Shown here: piece after piece, positions 1-14,800 of the stretch
Numbering within the stretch: the stretch's first letter is position 1
How the letters are laid out: each line of letters starts with the position of its first letter
Assembly (NCBI RefSeq): GCF_009687865.1
Contig: NZ_BLAE01000020.1
Span: 124,001-188,000, forward strand
DNA length: 64,000 nt
Source: Acrocarpospora macrocephala
GTDB lineage: Bacteria; Actinomycetota; Actinomycetes; Streptosporangiales; Streptosporangiaceae
Direction of reading: 5' to 3'
Made by a program: the position numbers and the translations under genes
The notes under the pieces: generated by a model
Told to the model about the DNA's origin: nothing
The model's input: the letters and a program-made list of their open reading frames with translations, nothing else
Database searches by the model: none

Positions 1-60
1 CGCCGCCGCCGACGCGGCCGTGCGGCGGGTGCCGCGTACCAGCCCGCGGAACAGCGGCGG
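1..60. repeat. Copy 1 of a 60-bp exact direct repeat between PKS A modules 4 and 3
   Basis: Bases 1-60 match 6232-6291 without a mismatch. They encode the KR-to-ACP linker of module 4 and module 3. Similarity continues beyond the exact block with scattered substitutions through the KR and ER. This marks a recent module duplication or gene conversion. Confidence 0.9.
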
Positions 61-3000
61 CACCTGCCCTTGCGGCAGTGCGGACGGGTTCACCCGTACC
101 GGGACGACGAATGGTGAATCCGAGCCGATGGCCGTGTCGAACAGGGCCAGCCCCTGGTCGGTGGTGATGGGCGGCAGCGCGGCAGCGGTCATCCGCTTCA
201 CGTCGGCCTGCGACAGCCCCCCGGTCATTCCGGTGGCCTGCGCCCACAACCCCCACGCCAGGGACAAGCCTGGCAGTCCCTGGGCCCGGCGGTGGGCCAT
301 CAGCGCGTCCAGCCACACATTGGCCGCGGCGTAGTTGCCCTGACCGGCGTTGCCCATCACCCCGGCGAGGGAGGAGAACACCACGAACCCGGCCAGGTCC
401 AGGTCCTGAGTCAGCTCGTGCAGGTGCCAGGCGGCGTCCACCTTCGGCCGCAGCACCGACTCCAGCCGCTCCGGCGTCAGCGCGGGAATCGTGCCGTCAT
501 CCAGCACACCAGCGGTGTGGATCACCGCGGTCAGCGGATGCTCGGCGCCGATCCCCGCCAGCAGCGCCGCCACCTGGTCCCGGTCGGCCACATCGCAGGC
601 GGCGATGGTCACCTGCGCGCCCAGTTCCTGCTCCAGCTCGCGTGCGCCGGTCGCTTCCAGACCTCTTCGGCTGACCAGCAGCAGGTGTCGTACGCCGTGC
701 TCGGCCACCAGATGCCGGGCCACCTCCGCGCCCAGACCGCCGGTGCCACCGGTGATCAACACGGTGCCGTCCGGGTTCCAGCGGCGCGGCATGGTCAGGA
801 CGATCTTGCCGGTGTGGCGGGCCTGGCTCATGAACCGGAACGCCTCACGGCCCCGGCGCACATCCCACGCCGTGACGGGTAGCGGTCGCAGCTCGCCGGT
901 TGCGAACAGCCCTGCCAGCTCGGTCAGGATCTCCCGCAACCGCTCAGGTCCGGCGTCCATCACATCGAACCAGTGATACGTCAGCCCGGGGAACTGCTCC
1001 TGGTCGCGGATGTCGAGCTTGCCCATCTCGATGAACCGGCCACCCGGGCGCAACAGACGAACCGAAGCGTCGATGAACTCCCCGGTCAGCGAGTTCAGGA
1101 CCACATCGATCCCCCGGTCACGGAACCGTTCCTCAAACTCCAGGGTGCGCGAAGAGGCGATGTGATCATCGGGGATACCCAGCGAGCGGAGGACGTCCCA
1201 CTTGGCCGGGCTGGCCGTGGCGAACACCTCGACCCCCAGCCGCTGGGCCAGCTGGATCGCCGCCATGCCCACGCCGCCCGTCCCGGCGTGCACCAGCAGC
1301 GACTCACCCGGCTTCAACCCGGCCAGATCCATCAGCCCGTAATAGGCGGTCTGGAACACCACCGGGATCGTCGCCGCCTGCTCGAAGGAGATCTTGTCGG
1401 GGACCTTCACCAAGGCCCTGGCCTCCATGACGACCACCGGACCGAACGCGCCCTCGGCCAGACCCATCACCCGGTCACCCGGGCGCAGGTCGTCCACCTC
1501 GGGGCCGACCTCCAGCACCACGCCGGCGGCCTCGCCGCCCATCAGGCCGACCTTGTCCTGGAGCCAGCCCAGCGCGTTGAGTCCGTCCAGCAGGTCCCGG
1601 AAGTTGACTCCCGCGGCGTGTACCGCGACTCGTACCTGTCTGGCACCCAGTGGTTCCGCCGCCCTCGGGAAGGGAAGCAGTTCCAGCGCGTCCAGGCTGC
1701 CCTTGGCCTGGCTGCCCAGCCGCCACGGCACCCCGCCGGCCGGAGGCACCAAGCCCGCCCCCGACACCAGCGGCGCCAACCGCGGCACGTGCACCCCACC
1801 GGCGCGCACTGCTACCTGCGGCTCATCGCTGGCCAGCACCCCGGCCAGAACCGGCCCGGACAGCTCGCCATCGACATCCACCAGGACGAACCGGCCCGGA
1901 TTCTCCGACTGCGCACTACGGACCAGACCCCACACCGCCGCCGCAGCCAGATCGGTGATCTCCTCACCTTCGCCGGCCGAGACCGCGCCGCGCGTCACGA
2001 ACACCAGCCGCGAGTCCTCCAACCGCTCGTCGGCAAGCCACCCCTGCAGCAGACCCAGCACCGAAGCGGTCACCCCATGCGCCGCGCCCACCGCATCCGC
2101 CATCGGCTCGGTGACGATCCCGGCCAGCACCACACCCGGAACCGGCCCTGCCTCGGCCAACGCCGACAGATCCGGATGAACCTCGACCTGATCCCTGGCA
2201 AGACCCAGCGTGTCCAGACCGACCACCGCCATCGGCACCGGATCGGCCACCGGAACGTCGGAAAGCGCGGTCCATTCCAGCCGGAACAGCCCTTCCCCTT
2301 CCGCCCCGCGACCGCCCGCGAGCTGATCCGGCGAGAATGGCCGCAACACCAGCGACCGCGCCGACACCACCAGCTCCCCAGCGGCATCCATCGCCACCAG
2401 GGACACGGAATCCGGACCCGTCAGGGCCAGCCGCACCCGCAGCACCGACGCACCTACCGCGCGCAGGCTCACGCCATCCCACGAGAACGGCAACCGGCCG
2501 CCCTGCACCGGCTCCAGCCCAACAAAAGTCACCGCGTGCAAGGCCGCATCCAGCAACGCCGGATGCAACCCGAACGCACCCGCCTCCGACTCCGCCTGCT
2601 CGGGCAACGCCACCTCGGCGAAAATCTCACCGTCAGATCCACGCCAGGCCCCCCGCAACCCCTGGAACACCGGACCGTAGCCGAACCCGCCCGCAGCCAG
2701 GTCCTCGTACAACCCGTCCAGCTCGATCACGGTCGCACCCCGCGGCGGCCAGACCTCGGCATCGAACGACCCGGCATCCGAAGCACCACTCGCGAGCGTC
2801 CCGGTCGCGTGCCGCACCCACGGCACATCCTCACCGGCCTCCGCCAATCGGGCATAAACGTTCACGCTCCGGCGGCCCGACTCCTCCGGCGCACCCACCG
2901 CGATCTGGACCACGACCGCCTCGCCCTCGCCCAGCACCAGCGGCGCGGTCAAGGACAGCTCCTCGATCTGGTCGCAGCCGACCTGATCACCCGCCCGGAT

Positions 3001-5890
3001 CGCCAGCTCAAGGAACCCGGTACCCGGGAAGATCACCGTGCCGGCCACCACGTGATCGGCCAGCCACGGATGCGACCTCACCGACAGGCGCCCGGTCAGC
3101 AGCACACCATCGGAATCGGCCAGACCCACCGCCGCACCCAGCAAAGGATGACCGGCCACCGCCAGCCCAGCCGCCGCCACATTACCCACCCGAGACGCCA
3201 GCCCCTTGGGCCAGAACCACTGACGCTGGAAAGCGTACGTCGGCAGATCGACCCGGCGACCGCCCGGCAGCACCGCCCGCCAGTCGACCGGCACCCCATG
3301 CACGTGCAACTCGGCCAGCGCCGTCATCACCGCCGTATGCTCGTCCCTGTCCCTACGCAGCACCGGCACCAGCACCACATCCGCGCCGAACGCATCCACG
3401 GCAGAGCCATCATCGAGAGTGTCCTGCGCCATGGCGGTCAGAACGCCGTCGGGGCCCAACTCCAGATAGGCCCGTACGCCCTGAGCGTGCAGCGTGCGGA
3501 CACCGTCGGCGAAGCGGACCGAGCCACGGACCTGGTCCACCCAGTAGCCCGGCGAGCACAGCTGCTCAGCCGTGGCCGTCTCCCCGGTCAGGGTGGAGAC
3601 GATCGGGATACGCGGCGGGTTGTAGGTGAGCCTGCTCGCCAGCGTGCGGAAGTCCTCCAGCATCGGGTCCATCAACGGCGAATGGAACGCATGCGACACT
3701 CGCAGCCGCCGCGTCTTGACCTTCTGGGATTCCAGCGCGGCGGCCACCTCAAGCACCGCCTCCCCGACCCCGGAGAGCACCAGCGAGGCAGGACCGTTGA
3801 CCGCCGCGATCGACACATGGTCTTCGCGCCCGGCCAGCAGATCGGCGACCTGCTCCTCGGACGCTTGGACCGCTACCATCGCCCCGCCCACAGGGAGCGC
3901 CTGCATCAACCGCGCCCGAGCCGCCACCAGCGCACACGCATCGGCCAGCGAGAGCACCCCAGCCACATGCGCCGCCGTGATCTCCCCGATCGAATGACCG
4001 GCCAGCACATCCGCCCGCACACCCCACGACTCCACCAGCCGGAACAGCGCGGTCTCCACCGCGAACAGCGCCGGCTGCGCCCACCCCGTCTGATCCAGCG
4101 CCTCCGCTTCGGGCATACCCGGCTCGGCGAACAGGACCTCGCGCAACGAACGACCCAGCCCGAGCGAGGGTTCCAGCTCGGCGATCACCTCGTCCAAAGC
4201 CTGCGCGAACACCGGGAACCGCTCATACAGCTCGCGGCCCATGCCCGCCCGCTGGCTGCCCTGGCCGGTGAACAGCACCGCCAGCTGCGGCTCCGCCCCG
4301 GCCACCGCGCGCACCACACCCGCACCCGGACGGTCCTCGGCCAGCGCGCCCAGCCCGGCCAGCAGACCATCACGGTCCCCGGCCAGCACCACCGCACGAT
4401 GCTCGAACGCCGACCGCGTCGTGGCCAGCGCGAACGCCACATCGCTGAGCCGCAGGTCAGACTCGCCGTCCAGATACGACGCCAGACGTCCGGCCTGCGC
4501 CCGCAACGCCTGACCCGTCTTGGCCGAAACCAGCACCGGCACGACACCAGCGGCCGGCACCTGCTCCTCCGCATCCGGCTCGGCCTGCGGAACCTCCGGC
4601 CCCTCCTCCAAGATCACATGCGCGTTGGTGCCGCTGAGCCCGAACGAGGAGACACCGGCCCGGCGCGGATGACCGTTCCGCGGCCATTCCACCGGCTCGG
4701 TGAGCAGTTTGACCGCCCCCGAGTCCCAGTCCACGTGCGACGACGGCGCGTCCACATGCAGCGTCTTGGGCAGCAGGCCGTGCCGCATGGCCAGCACCAT
4801 CTTGATCACACCCGCCACACCGGCGGCGGCCTGCGCGTGACCGATGTTCGACTTGATCGACCCAAGAAGCAGCGGCCGGTCCTCCGGCCGATCCTGCCCA
4901 TAGGTCGCCAAAAGCGCCTGCGCCTCGATCGGGTCACCCAGCGTCGTACCGGTGCCGTGCGCCTCCATCGCGTCCACCTCGGACGCCGACAAACCGGCAC
5001 CGGCCAGCGCCTGACGGATCACCCGCTGCTGCGACGGACCATTCGGCGCGGTCAGCCCATTCGACGCGCCGTCCTGATTGACCGCCGAACCGCGGACGAT
5101 CGCCAGCACCTGATGCCCGTTGCGCTGAGCGTCCGACAACCGCTCCAGCACCACCATGCCCACACCCTCAGACCAGCTCACCCCGTCAGCCGCGTCAGCG
5201 AAGGACTTGCACCGCCCATCAGGAGCCAGGCCGCCCTGCGCGCTGAAGTCGATGAAGGCTCCCGGGGTGGCCAACACGGTCACGCCACCGGCCAGCGCCA
5301 GCGAGCAGTCACCACCACGCAGTGACTGCGCCGCCAGATGCAACGCCACCAAGGAGGCCGAGCAAGCGGTGTCCACCGTCACCGCCGGGCCCTCCAGACC
5401 CAGCGTGTACGAGATCCGGCCGGACAGCACACTTCCGGCGGTCCCGGTCCCCAGGAAGGCCATGACATCCAGAGGGAACTCCAGATGGCCCGAGGTGTAG
5501 TCATGGTTGATCACTCCGGCGAACACGCCGGTACGGCTGCCGCGCAGCGAACCCGGCTCGATCCCGGCCCGCTCGATCGCCTCCCAGGACGTCTCCAGCA
5601 GCACCCGCTGCTGCGGATCCATCGCCAGCGCCTCACGCGGCGAGATCCCGAAGAATCCCGGATCGAACTCCCCGGCCTGGTGCAGGAACCCGCCTTCACG
5701 CACATAGCTGGTCCCGCGATTCTCCCGATCCGGGTTGTACAGCCCGTCCAGATTCCAGCCGCGAGTGGTCGGGAACCCGCTGATCCCGTCCCCGCCCTCG
5801 GCCACCAGCCGCCACAGGTCCTCAGGCGAGTCGACCCCGCCCGGATACCGGCACGCCATGCCCACGATCACGATCGGGTCGTCGGCCACC
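1..5890 (-). other. PKS A module 4 (partial): KS-AT(malonyl)-DH-ER-KR, ACP beyond the edge
   Basis: Approximate residues: KS 5558-5985, AT 6091-6421, DH 6468-6748, ER 6931-7248, KR 7263-7443, then KR-ACP linker to residue 7517 at base 1. KS reads VDTACSASL (Ala for the usual second Ser), which should not affect the Cys. AT has GHSIGE and HAFH (malonyl). DH has [12 protein letters not shown] has [11 protein letters not shown] has LDD and NYAAAN. Full reduction is predicted. The reductive domains are close copies of those in module 3. Confidence 0.85.
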
Positions 5891-8800
5891 GGCGGCAACA
5901 CCCGCGGCGCCGCGTCCAGGACTTCCGCCTGCGTGCCCATCAGCTCGTTGAGCAGATATTCGGCGAGGACAACGGGCGTGGGGTAGTCGAAGATGAGGGT
6001 GGCGGGTAGGCGCAGCCCGGTGGCGGCGTTGAGCCGGTTGCGCAGCTCGATCGCGGTCAGCGAGTCGAAGCCCAGCTCGCGGAACTCCCGCCGGACTTCC
6101 ACCGCAGCGGGGTCGGAGTGTCCGAGGACGGCGGCGGCCTGAGCGCGTACCAGGTCGGCCAGCAGGCGGACCCGCTTGGGATTGTCCAGACCCGCCAGCT
6201 GCCGGGACAGTGCCTCGCTCGCGCCACCGCCCGCCGCCGCCGACGCGGCCGTGCGGCGGGTGCCGCGTACCAGCCCGCGGAACAGCGGCGGGACCAGCTG
6301 AGCGGGCATCGCCGGCATGTTCAGCAGGACCGGGACGACGAACGGGGAATCCGAGCCGATGGCCGTGTCGAACAGGGCCAACCCCTGCTCGGTGGTGATG
6401 GGCGGCAGCCCGGCAGCGGTCATCCGCTCTACGTCGGCCTGCGACATGCCCCCGGTCATTCCGGTGGCCTGCGCCCACAACCCCCACGCCAGGGACAAGC
6501 CCGGCAGTCCCTGAGCCCGGCGGGCAGCCATCAACGCGTCCAGCCAGGCGTTGGCCGCCGCGTAATTGCCCTGACCACGGGCACCCATCAGCCCGGACAG
6601 CGAGGAGAACACCACGAAGCCGGCCAGATCCATGTCCTGAGTCAGCTCGTGCAGCTGCCAGGCGGCGTCCACCTTCGGCCGCAGCACCGACTCCAGCCGC
6701 TCCGGCGTCAGCGACGCGATGGTCCCGTCGTCCAGCACACCCGCGGTGTGAATCACCGCGGTCAGCGGATGCTCGGCGCCGATCCCCGCCAGCAAACCGG
6801 CCACCTGATCCCGGTCGGCCACATCGCAGGCGGCGATGGTCACGTGCGCGCCCAGTTCCTGCTCCAGCTCGCGTGCGCCGGCCGCTTCCAGGCCCCTTCG
6901 GCTGACCAGCAGCAAGTGCCGTACGTCATGCTCGGCCACCAGATGCCGGGCCACCTCCGCACCCAGACCACCGGTACCACCGGTGATCAACACGGTGCCT
7001 TCCGGGTTCCACCGCCGGGGCATCGTCAGGACGATCTTGCCGGTGTGGCGGGCCTGGCTCATGAACCGGAACGCCTCACGACCCCGCCGCACATCCCACG
7101 CCGTCACCGGCAACGGCCGCAACTCACCAGCCGCGAGCAAACCCGCCAGCTCGGCCAGGATCTCGTGCAACCGCTCCGGCCCGGCGTCCATCACATCGAA
7201 CCAGTGATACACCAGCCCCGGGAACTGATCCTGGTCGCGGATGTCCAGCTTGCCCATCTCGATGAACCGGCCACCCGGACGCAGCAACCGCGCGGTAGCG
7301 TCGATGAACTCCCCGGTCAGCGAGTTGAGGACCACATCGATCCCCCGATCGCCGCACACCTCCCGGAAGCGCTCCTCGAACTCCAAACTCCGCGAGGAGG
7401 CGATGTGATCATCCGGGATGCCCAGCGAACGCAGCACGTCCCATTTGGCCGGGCTCGCCGTGGCGAACACCTCCACCCCCAGCCGCTGGGCCAGCTGAAT
7501 CGTCGCCATGCCCACACCGCCCGTACCGGCGTGCACCAGCAGCGACTCGCCCGGCTGCAACCCGGCCAGATCCATCAGCCCGTAATAGGACGTCAGGAAC
7601 GTCACCGGAATCGTCGCCGCCTGCTCAAAGGTGATCCCATCGGGGATCTTGGTCAGGTAGTGGGCGCGGGCCAACGCCACCGGGCCGAACGAACCGGAGG
7701 CCAGACCCATCACCCGGTCCCCCGGGCGCAGGTCGTCCACCTCGGGGCCGACCTCCAGCACTACCCCAGCCGCCTCACCACCCATCAGACCGACCATGTC
7801 CTGGAACCAGCCCAGCGCGTTCAACCCGTCCAGCAGGTCACGGAAGTTCACCCCCGCCGCGTGCACCTCCAGGCGCACCTGCCCGGCCTCCAACGGCCCG
7901 GCCGCCTGCGGAATCGGGAGCAGCTCCAGCGCGTCCAGGCTGCCCTTGGCCTGGCTGCCCAGCCGCCACGGCACCCCGCCGGCCGGAGGCACCAAGCCCG
8001 ACCCCGACACCAGCGGCGCCAACCTCGGCACCCGCACCCCACCGGCGCGCACCGCTACCTGCGGCTCATCGCTGGCCAGCACCCCGGCCAGCACCGGCCC
8101 GGACAACTCCTCATCAACATCTACCAGGACGAACCGCCCCGGATTCTCCGACTGCGCCGACCGCACCAGCCCGCACGCGGCAGCCGCAGCCAGATCAGTG
8201 ACCACCTCGCCCTCACCCGCGGACACCGCACCCCACGTCACGAACACCAAACGCGAATCGCCGAACCGCTCATCGGCCAGCCACCCCTGCAGCAGACCCA
8301 GCACCCCAGCGGTCACCCCATGCGCCGTACCCACCGCATCCGCCATCGGCTCGGTGACGACCTCGACCAGCACCACATCTGGCACCGGCCCCGCCTCGGC
8401 CAACGCCGACAGATCCGGATGAACCTCGACCTGCTCCCCGGCAAGACCCAGCGGGTCCAGACCGACCACCGCCATCGGCACCGGATCGGCCGGAGAGACT
8501 CCAGAAAGCTCCGACCACTCCAGCCGGAACAGCCCCTCCCCTTCCGTCCCGCGACCGCCACCGCCCGCGAGCTGATCGGACGAGATCGGCCGCAGCACCA
8601 GCGACCGCGCCGACAGCACCGGCTCCCCAGCGGTATCCACCGCCGCCAGCGACACCGAATCCGGACCCGTCCGAGCCAGCCGCACCCGCAACATCGACGC
8701 ACCAACGGCGCGCAGGCACACCTCACCCCACGAGAACGGCAACCGGCCGCCCTCCACCTGCTCCAGCCCAACAAAAGTCACCGCGTGCAAGGCCGCATCC

Positions 8801-11800
8801 AGCAACGCCGGGTGCAACCCGAACGCACCCGCCTCCGAATGCGCCTGCTCGGGCAACGCGACCTCGGCGAAAATCTCACCGTCAGATCCATGCCAGGCCG
8901 CCCGCAGCCCCTGGAACAACGGACCGTAGCCCAGCCCTCCGGAGGCCAGCGCGTCATACAGCCCGTCCAGCTCGATCGCGGTGGCACCGGCCGGAGGCCA
9001 CACCGCCGCGTCGAACGGCACCGCGGCCCGGCCACCCGTGGCGAGCGTCCCGGTGGCATGCCGCACCCACGGCACATCGCCGCCGGCCTCCGCCGAGCGG
9101 GCATAGATGTTCACGCTCCGGTGGCCCGACTCCTCCGGCGCACCCACCGCGATCTGGACCGCGACCGCCTCGCCCTCGCCCAGCACCAGCGGCGTGGCCA
9201 GCGTCAGCTCCTCCACCACCTCGCAGCCGACCTGGTCACCCGCCTGGATCGCCAGCTCAAGGAACCCGGTGCCGGGGAAGAACACCATCCCGGCCACGGT
9301 GTGGTCGGCCAGCCACGGATGCGAAGCGAGCGACAGGCGTCCGGTCAGCACCACCCCGTCGGAATCGGCCAGGCCCACGGCCGCCCCCAGCAGAGGGTGC
9401 CTGGTCGCGGACAGGCCCAGCACACGGGCATCACCGCCCTGCCTGGCGTTCGGCCAGTACCGCTGGTGCTGGAAGGCGTAGGTCGGCAGCTCGACCTGAC
9501 GACCGCCCGGCAGCACGGCCCGCCAGTCCACCGCCACACCGCGCACGAACAGCTCAGCAGCCGAGACCAGCACCCGGTCCAGCCCGCCCTCATCGCGGCG
9601 CAGCGTCCCGGCGATCACCGCGTCCACCCCGGCCTCGTCCACGCACTCGCCGATGCCGACCGTCAGCACCGGATGCGGGCTCACCTCCACGAACGCCCGA
9701 TACCACTGCTCCAGCAACTGCCCGATGGCTGGGGCGAAGTCGACCGTGTTGCGCAGGTTGTCACACCAATACCCGCCGTCGAGTTCCGGTCCCTCCAGCC
9801 ACTGGCCGGTCACGGTCGACAGCATCGGCACCCGCACGGGCTGCGCCACTACCCCTGTCAGGACCTGGGCCAGTTCCGCACCAATCAGATCGACCTGAGC
9901 CGAATGCGAGGCATAGTCCACCGCGATCCGGCGAACCCGCACCTCATCCGCGGTTAGCTGCTCCACCAGCTCATCGACGGCCTGCACCTCACCGGCCACC
10001 ACCACGGAGCGAGGGCCGTTGACCGCCGCCACCGACACCCGGCCGTCCCAGACGGCCAGCCGCTCACGCACCTGCTCGACCGGCAACGCCACCGACGCCA
10101 TCGCCCCGAGCCCAGCCAACTGCTCCCCGATCAGGCGGCTGCGCAGGGCCACCACCCGCGCGCCGTCCTGCAACGACAGACCACCCGCGACCACCGCGGC
10201 CGCGATCTCGCCCTGAGAGTGGCCGACCACCGCGTCGGGACGGACCCCCAGCGACTCCCAGACCGCCGCCAGGGAAACCATCACCGCGAACGACACCGGC
10301 TGGACCACATCCACCCGATCCAGCGACGGGGCGTCTTCGGTCTGCCGGATCACGTCCAGCAGCGACCAGTCCACCAACGGCTCCAACGCCGCCGCACACT
10401 CCGCCATCCGACCCGCGAAGACCGGCGACTCCTCAAGCAGGGCAGCACCCATACCTATCCACTGCGCTCCCTGACCCGGGAACACCCACACCGACTTCCC
10501 GACGACATCGGCCACACCCGAGACGACGCCACCGGCCGCGGGCTCAGCCGAGGCAAGCACACCCAGGCCCGCCACCAGCTCGCCGCGGTCCCCGCCGACC
10601 ACCACCGCACGGTGCTCGAACACCGACCGCGACACCACCAGCGAGAACGCCGTATCGACCGGGTCCAGGTCATCGGCCTCCACCTGCGCCGCCAGACGAC
10701 GCGCCTGACCACGCAACGACTCCTCGGTCTTCGCCGACACCACCCACGGCACCACACCCGGCGCCCGGTCCTGCGGAGTCTCCTCCCCTTCCGGTGTTTC
10801 CGGTCCTTGTTCGAGGATGATGTGCGCGTTGGTGCCGCTGATCCCGAACGACGACACACCCGCCCGACGCGGGTGACCGTTCTGCTTCCACTCCACCGGC
10901 TCGGTCAGCAGCTCCACCGCACCGGAGGCCCAGTCCACATGCGAGGACGGTTCCGTCACGTGCAGCGTCTTGGGCAGCACCCCGTGGCGCATGGCCATGA
11001 CCATCTTGATCACACCAGCGACCCCAGCGGCGGCCTGCGTGTGACCGATGTTCGACTTGATCGACCCCAGCAGCAGCGGCCGACCCTCCTCCCGATCCTG
11101 GCCATAGGTCGCCAAAAGCGCCTGCGCCTCGATCGGATCACCCAGCGTCGTACCGGTGCCGTGCCCTTCCATCGCGTCCACCTCGGACGGCGACAAACCG
11201 GCACCGGCCAGCGCCTGCCGGATCACCCGCTGCTGCGACGGACCGTTCGGCGCCGTCAACCCGTTGGACGCACCGTCCTGGTTGACCGCCGAGCCACGGA
11301 CGATCGCCAGCACCTGGTGCCCGTTGCGCTGAGCGTCCGACAGCCGCTCCAGCACCAGCATGCCGACACCTTCGGACCAGCTCACCCCGTCAGCCGCGTC
11401 GGAGTAGGACTTGCACCGGCCGTCGCCGGCCAGCCCGCCCTGGGCGCTGAAGCCGATGAACGGCGTCGGGGTGGCCATCACGGTCACGCCACCGGCCAGC
11501 GCCAGCGAGCAGTCACCCGAGCGCAGCGCCTGCGCCGCCAGATGCATCGCCACCAGCGACGACGAACACGCGGTGTCCACCGTCACCGCCGGACCCTCCA
11601 ACCCCAGCGTGTACGAGAGACGGCCGGACAGCACACTTCCGGCGGTCCCGGTCCCCACGAAGCTCATCACTTCCAGAGGGAACTCCAGACGGCCCGGGTT
11701 GTAGTCGTGATACATCACTCCGGCGAACACGCCGGTACGGCTGCCGCGCAGCGAACCCGGCTCGATCCCCGCCCGCTCGACCGCCTCCCAGGACGCCTCC

Positions 11801-14800
11801 AGAAGCAACCGCTGCTGCGGATCCATCGCCAGCGCCTCACGCGGCGAAATCCCGAAGAACCCCGGATCGAACTCCCCCGCCTCGTGCAGGAACCCGCCCT
11901 CACGCACATAACTGGTCCCGCGACTCTCCCGATCCGCGTTGAACAGCCCGGCCAGATCCCAACCGCGGGTCGTCGGGAACCCGCTGATCCCGTCCCCACC
12001 CTCGGCCACCAGACGCCACAGGTCCTCAGGCGAGTCGACCCCGCCCGGATACCGGCACGCCATGCCCACGATCACGATCGGGTCGTCGGCCACCGGCGGC
12101 AACACCCGCGGCGCCGCGTCCAGGACTTCCGCCTGCGTACCCATCAGCTCGTCGAGCAGATGTCTGGCCAGCACGGTCGGGGTCGGGTAGTCGAACACCA
12201 GCGTGGCCGATAGACGCAGACCCGTCGCGGCGTTCAGCCGGTTGCGCAGCTCGACCGCGGTCAGCGAGTCGAAACCCAGCTCACGGAACTCCCGCCGCAC
12301 CTCCACCGTGTCGCGCGTGGCGTGGCCCAGCACGAGCGCCACCTCGGTCCGCACGACGTCCAGCAGGACCTCGATGCGTTCCGCGGCACCCAAGGGAGCG
12401 AGTTGCCGCAGGAGTTTGCTCTGGCCTTGTGGTGCGACCGCCTTCGTGCGGCGTACGGCGGGGACCAACCCGCTCAGCATCGGCGGTAGCTCCTCGTACG
12501 CACGCAAAGCCGGTATGTTCAGCCGTACCGGGGCCACCGCCGATTCGCCGGAGGCGACGGCCGCGTCGAACAACGCCATGCCCTGCGAGAGTGAGATCAG
12601 CCGCAGCGCGCTCATCGTCAACCGGTTGACGTCCACCTGCGACAACCGGCTGGTCATCCCGGCCTCCGTCGACCACGGCCCCCAGGCCAGCGACAGCGCC
12701 GGCAGGCCCGCGGCTCTCCGGTGCTGGACCAGCGCGTCCAGGAACGCGTTGCCCGCCGCGTAGTTGCCCTGCCCGGACCCACCGAACGTGCCGGACACCG
12801 ACGAGAACACGATGAAGGCGGCCAGGTCCATGTCCCGCGTGAGCTCGTGCAGGTGCCAGGCGGCGTCCACTTTGGGACGCAACACCTTGGCGATGCGCTC
12901 AGGCGTCAGCAGGGGAATCGTCCCGTCGTCCAGGACACCGGCCGTGTGGATCACCGCGGTCAGCGGCCGGTCGGCATTCGCCAGCAGCTCCGCCACCGCG
13001 CCCCGGTCCGAGACGTCGCACGCCACCACGCTCACCTGGGCGCCGTCGGCGACCAGGTCCGCCCGTAGCTCCTCCGCTCCCGGGGCGTCCAGGCCCCGGC
13101 GGCTCACCAGCAGCAGGTGCCGTACCTCGTGTTCGGCCACCAGGTGCCGGGCCAGTCGCGCGCCCAGGCCGCCGGTCCCACCGGTGATCAACACCGTGCC
13201 TTCGGGGTTCCAGGCCCGGACGTCGTGTTCGTCCGGTGACAGCCGGGCGAGGCGGGGAACCCGCGCCTCGAAGTCGCGCACCGCCGCCTGTTGTTCACCG
13301 CAGGCCAGCAGGACGGGCAGCGCCGACAGGGCGGTCTCCTGCTCCTCCGCATCGGCCAGCAGGAAGCGGCCCGGATTCTCCGCCTCCGCGCTACGGACCA
13401 GCCCCCACACGGTGGCCGCGGCCGGGTTCGACACGGTCTCGCCCGCGCCGGTCGCGACCGCGCCCCGGGTGACGAACACCAGGCGCGAGTCGACGAATCG
13501 CTCATCGGCGAGCCACTGCTGCAGCAGGCCCAGCACACGTGTGGTCAGTTCGTGCGCCGATTCCGCCATATTCGCGGAGTCGGCGTCGATCTCGACGGTC
13601 ACCAGATCGGGCACCCTGCCGGCCGGCAGGTCCAGGGAGTCGAGGTCGCCGGTGAGTTCGGCCACCTCCAACCCGATCACGGCGTCCACCGGGGAGACCG
13701 TCATCGGTACGGCAACCCAGTCCAGCCGGAACAGCGAGTCGCGTTCCACGCCATGATCGTGGGCAGCCAGCTGATCGGCCGAAACCGGCCGCAGTACCAG
13801 CGATCGCGCCGACAGCACCGGCTCCCCGGCGGCGTCCACCGCGATCAGCGACACGGAATCGTCACCGGCCTGGGCCAGCCGTACGCGCAACGCCGACGCG
13901 CCCACGGCCCGGAGGCTCACCTCACTCCACGAGAACGGCAGCCTGCCGCCGGCCGCCTCCATCCCGACGAACGGCACCGAGTGCAGGGCCGAGTCGAGCA
14001 GCGCCGGATGCAGGGCGAACAGACCGGCGTCGGCGACCTGCTCCGGCAGGGCGACCTCGGCGAACACCTCGCCGCCCGCGCCCTTCCAGGCCGCCCGCAG
14101 GCCCTGGAACACCGGCCCGTAGGCGAGCCCGTCCTCGGCCAGCCGCTCGTACAGCCCGTCGAGCTCGATCGCGGTCGCGCCCTGCGGCGGCCAGGCTTCG
14201 GTGTCGAGCCGCTCGGCGCGCCGATCCCCGGGGGCGAGGAAGCCGACCGCGTGCCGCACCCACGGCAGGTGATCCTCGGCCTCCGCCGGCCGGGCGTAGA
14301 TGTTCACGGCACGACGACCGGAGTCATCCGTGGCGCCCACCGACACCTGCACCGCGACCGCGTCATCCGCGCCCAGCACCAGCGGGGCGGCCAGCGTCAG
14401 CTCCTCGACCAGATCGCAGCCGACCTGGTCACCAGCCCGGATCGCCAGCTCAAGGAACCCGGTGCCCGGAAAGAACACCATCCCGCCCACCACGTGATCA
14501 GCCAGCCAGGGGTGCGACTGTACGGACAGACGCCCGGTCAGCAGCACGCCGTCGGAGTCGGCCAGGCGAACGGCGGCGCCCAGGAGCGGATGCTCCGCCG
14601 CGGCCAGGCCCAGACCGCGGGCATCCCCGATCTTCTTGCCGTTCGGCCAGTACTGCTCCCGCTGGAAGGCATAGGTGGGCAGCTCGACCTGGCAGGCGCC
14701 GGGGAAGACCGCCCGCCAGTCGAGCGGTACGCCGTGCACGTGCAGTTCCGCCAGCGCGGTCATGGCCGCCGACTGCTCGTCGCGGTCCCGCCTCAGCACC

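Noticed and set aside
973-5325. Long plus-strand open frame (about 1450 codons)
   Set aside because: Antisense shadow of PKS A module 4. Composition is dominated by Arg, His, Gln and Pro with no recognisable domain, while the opposite strand encodes clear KS, AT, DH and ER motifs.
5341-5400. Possible loss of KS activity in PKS A module 4 (CSAS instead of CSSS)
   Set aside because: The catalytic Cys and both His motifs are present. Ala at this position is a tolerated variant.
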